A stretch of 5,331 nucleotides of DNA, from contig JAXGWH010000059.1 in assembly GCA_040773385.1 (NCBI GenBank), positions 1-5,331 of the forward strand, written 5' to 3'. Positions 4,093 to 5,331 of the stretch are shown piece by piece (the first letter of the stretch is position 1; every line of letters begins with the position of its first letter). Under the pieces are notes generated by a model. The model saw nothing but the letters and a program-made list of their open reading frames with translations, was not told where the DNA came from and did not search any database. This stretch comes from Aeriscardovia sp040773385. Its GTDB lineage: Bacteria > Actinomycetota > Actinomycetes > Actinomycetales > Bifidobacteriaceae. The position numbers were made by a program, and so were the translations under genes.

Positions 4093-5331
4093 CTGCGCAC
4101 GGCGAGATAGTAGACGAGGCCGGCCGCGCAGATGAGCGCGTAGATGAGGAACAGGTTGGAATAGATGGCCGCCGGGCCTGTGGCACCGATGATGCTGCCG
4201 CCCGCGAGCGCCGGCGAGGCCAGCAGGCCGCCGAAGATGGCGGTGCCGGTGGAGGGGCTCACGTTCATGGCGAGGTCGTTCATGCCCACACCGCGGCCCT
4301 GCTCGTCGGGGGCGAGGGTGCCGAGGACGGTGCTCGTCAGCGGCGAGTAAAGCAGGGCGAGTCCGCCGTAGAACAGTCCGGAGCCGATGGCGAGCGGGAC
4401 AAGGCCGGCTTTCACGCACAGTGCTTCAAACAGCAAGCCAGCGGTCACGCAGGAAGCGCCGATCATGAGGGTACGTTCGCGGCCGATGTGGTCCACTACA
4501 CGTCCCGAGCAGACGCCGGAGATGACGGCGAGGATATAGCCGGGCAGGAGCACGAGCGAGACCTGCGCGGCGGTGATGCCGTACAGTCTCGGCCCCATCA
4601 CGTTGAACACCGGGGTGAACGAGAAGTTGACGAAATAAATAATGACGATGACGAGGATCGAGGCGATCCAGCGCTTATTGCGCAAAAAGCGCGGGGTGAG
4701 GAACGGGTGCGCGGCCCGGTGGATGTAGACGCCGAACACCACGAGCAGGCCGGCCGCGATGAGCAGGAGCCACCAGCGGTAGTAGCTGAAGAACAGCGTG
4801 ACGGCGCCGATCGCCCCGCCGAACAGGAGGAAGCCGGGCACGTCGACGCGGGCGTGGCGGCCCTCCCCCGCGGGAAGGTCGCGCAAGAGGGCGGGCAGCA
4901 GGAACAGCGCAAGCAACGGCAGCAGGAACAGGTAGGCCCAGTCGATCTGCGAGATGAAACCGGCGCTGAGAACCCCGAGGGCGGTGGAGAACTGGTAGCC
5001 CGCGGTGAAGATGCCGAAGAAGACCACCTTGTCCCGTTCGGGCAGGTATTTCGCAGCGATGACGAGGTAGACCGAGCCGGCCACCTGCCCGCCCGCTGTC
5101 TGCAGCGTGCGGGCGTCGATGACGAGCCAGATGTTGGAGTGCAACGCGAATCCCAGCACCGACCCGGCGAGCAGCAGCACGATGCCGGCCACGGTCATCT
5201 TCCGCAGGGAGACGTAGTCGGCGAGCGAGCCGTAGATGAAGCAGACGATGCCGAGCACGAGCGAGGGGATGGCGGTGATGAGCTGGGCCTGCGCGGGGGC
5301 GTGCAGGTCCCGGCCGATGGTGGTGAAGATG
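4071..5331 (-). CDS. Major facilitator superfamily exporter, 14-helix (DHA2/TetK-TetL-like) type, 5' end cut by window edge
   Basis: This is an inner-membrane secondary transporter, probably a proton-coupled drug or metabolite exporter; the substrate is unknown. The frame stays open to the window edge, so the start lies outside; 419 residues are visible, with roughly the first helix missing. About 13 hydrophobic segments can be counted, including two between the halves, as in 14-helix DHA2 proteins. Motif A is GSLADYVSLRKM (visible residues 34-45), and a second-half equivalent is GRVVDHIGRERTL. Order and spacing of helices, and the WAYLFLLPLLALFLLPALL and HPFLTPRFLRNKR regions, resemble Tet(K)/Tet(L). 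Two family signatures are weak: the R-x-x-Q-G motif B reads ARTLQTAGG, and the Gly-Pro antiporter motif C region reads STALGVLSAGFI with no Pro. The gene converges on dcd with about 106 bases between the stops. Regulation by the nearby TetR protein is possible but unshown. Confidence 0.9.
   Translation of the reverse strand, partial: IFTTIGRDLHAPAQAQLITAIPSLVLGIVCFIYGSLADYVSLRKMTVAGIVLLLAGSVLGFALHSNIWLVIDARTLQTAGGQVAGSVYLVIAAKYLPERDKVVFFGIFTAGYQFSTALGVLSAGFISQIDWAYLFLLPLLALFLLPALLRDLPAGEGRHARVDVPGFLLFGGAIGAVTLFFSYYRWWLLLIAAGLLVVFGVYIHRAAHPFLTPRFLRNKRWIASILVIVIIYFVNFSFTPVFNVMGPRLYGITAAQVSLVLLPGYILAVISGVCSGRVVDHIGRERTLMIGASCVTAGLLFEALCVKAGLVPLAIGSGLFYGGLALLYSPLTSTVLGTLAPDEQGRGVGMNDLAMNVSPSTGTAIFGGLLASPALAGGSIIGATGPAAIYSNLFLIYALICAAGLVYYLAVRRMVAQEG

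Overview
The window is high-GC, gene-dense actinobacterial DNA, most likely from Bifidobacterium or a close relative. Three things point there: an FtsY with a short N-terminal membrane anchor, a dCTP deaminase of the mycobacterial (bifunctional) type, and a TetR gene with a long charged tail placed directly upstream of it. The genus is inferred from protein character and gene order; no search was run.

Layout, left to right. (1) Positions 1-1008, minus strand: ftsY, the signal recognition particle receptor, with its C-terminus cut by the window edge. (2) Positions 1009-1694: about 690 bases with no credible gene and visibly lower GC than the flanks. It holds three unrelated kinds of repeat structure: nested inverted repeats just upstream of ftsY, two pairs of a degenerate motif with a 42-base period in mirror orientation, and a perfect 28-base repeat with a 61-base period. 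A rho-independent terminator for the next gene lies at its right end. (3) Positions 1695-2030, minus strand: a 111-residue single-pass membrane protein of unknown function. (4) Positions 2302-3964, plus strand: a TetR-family regulator with an unusual disordered tail of about 160 residues, overlapping by 14 bases with dcd. (5) Positions 3965-4070: a short convergent intergenic stretch built largely from partial copies of the two flanking gene ends. (6) Positions 4071-5331, minus strand: a 14-helix-type (DHA2-like) major facilitator efflux protein, with its N-terminus cut by the window edge.

How the genes relate: tetR and dcd overlap and must share a transcript, so dUMP supply for thymidylate synthesis is co-transcribed with a regulator whose ligand and targets are unknown. 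The MFS exporter converges on this pair and could be a TetR target, but its promoter lies outside the window. FtsY is housekeeping protein-export machinery. No complete undescribed system is evident. The features that most deserve a second look are the repeat-rich gene-free island, the TetR tail, and the duplicated gene ends between dcd and the transporter.
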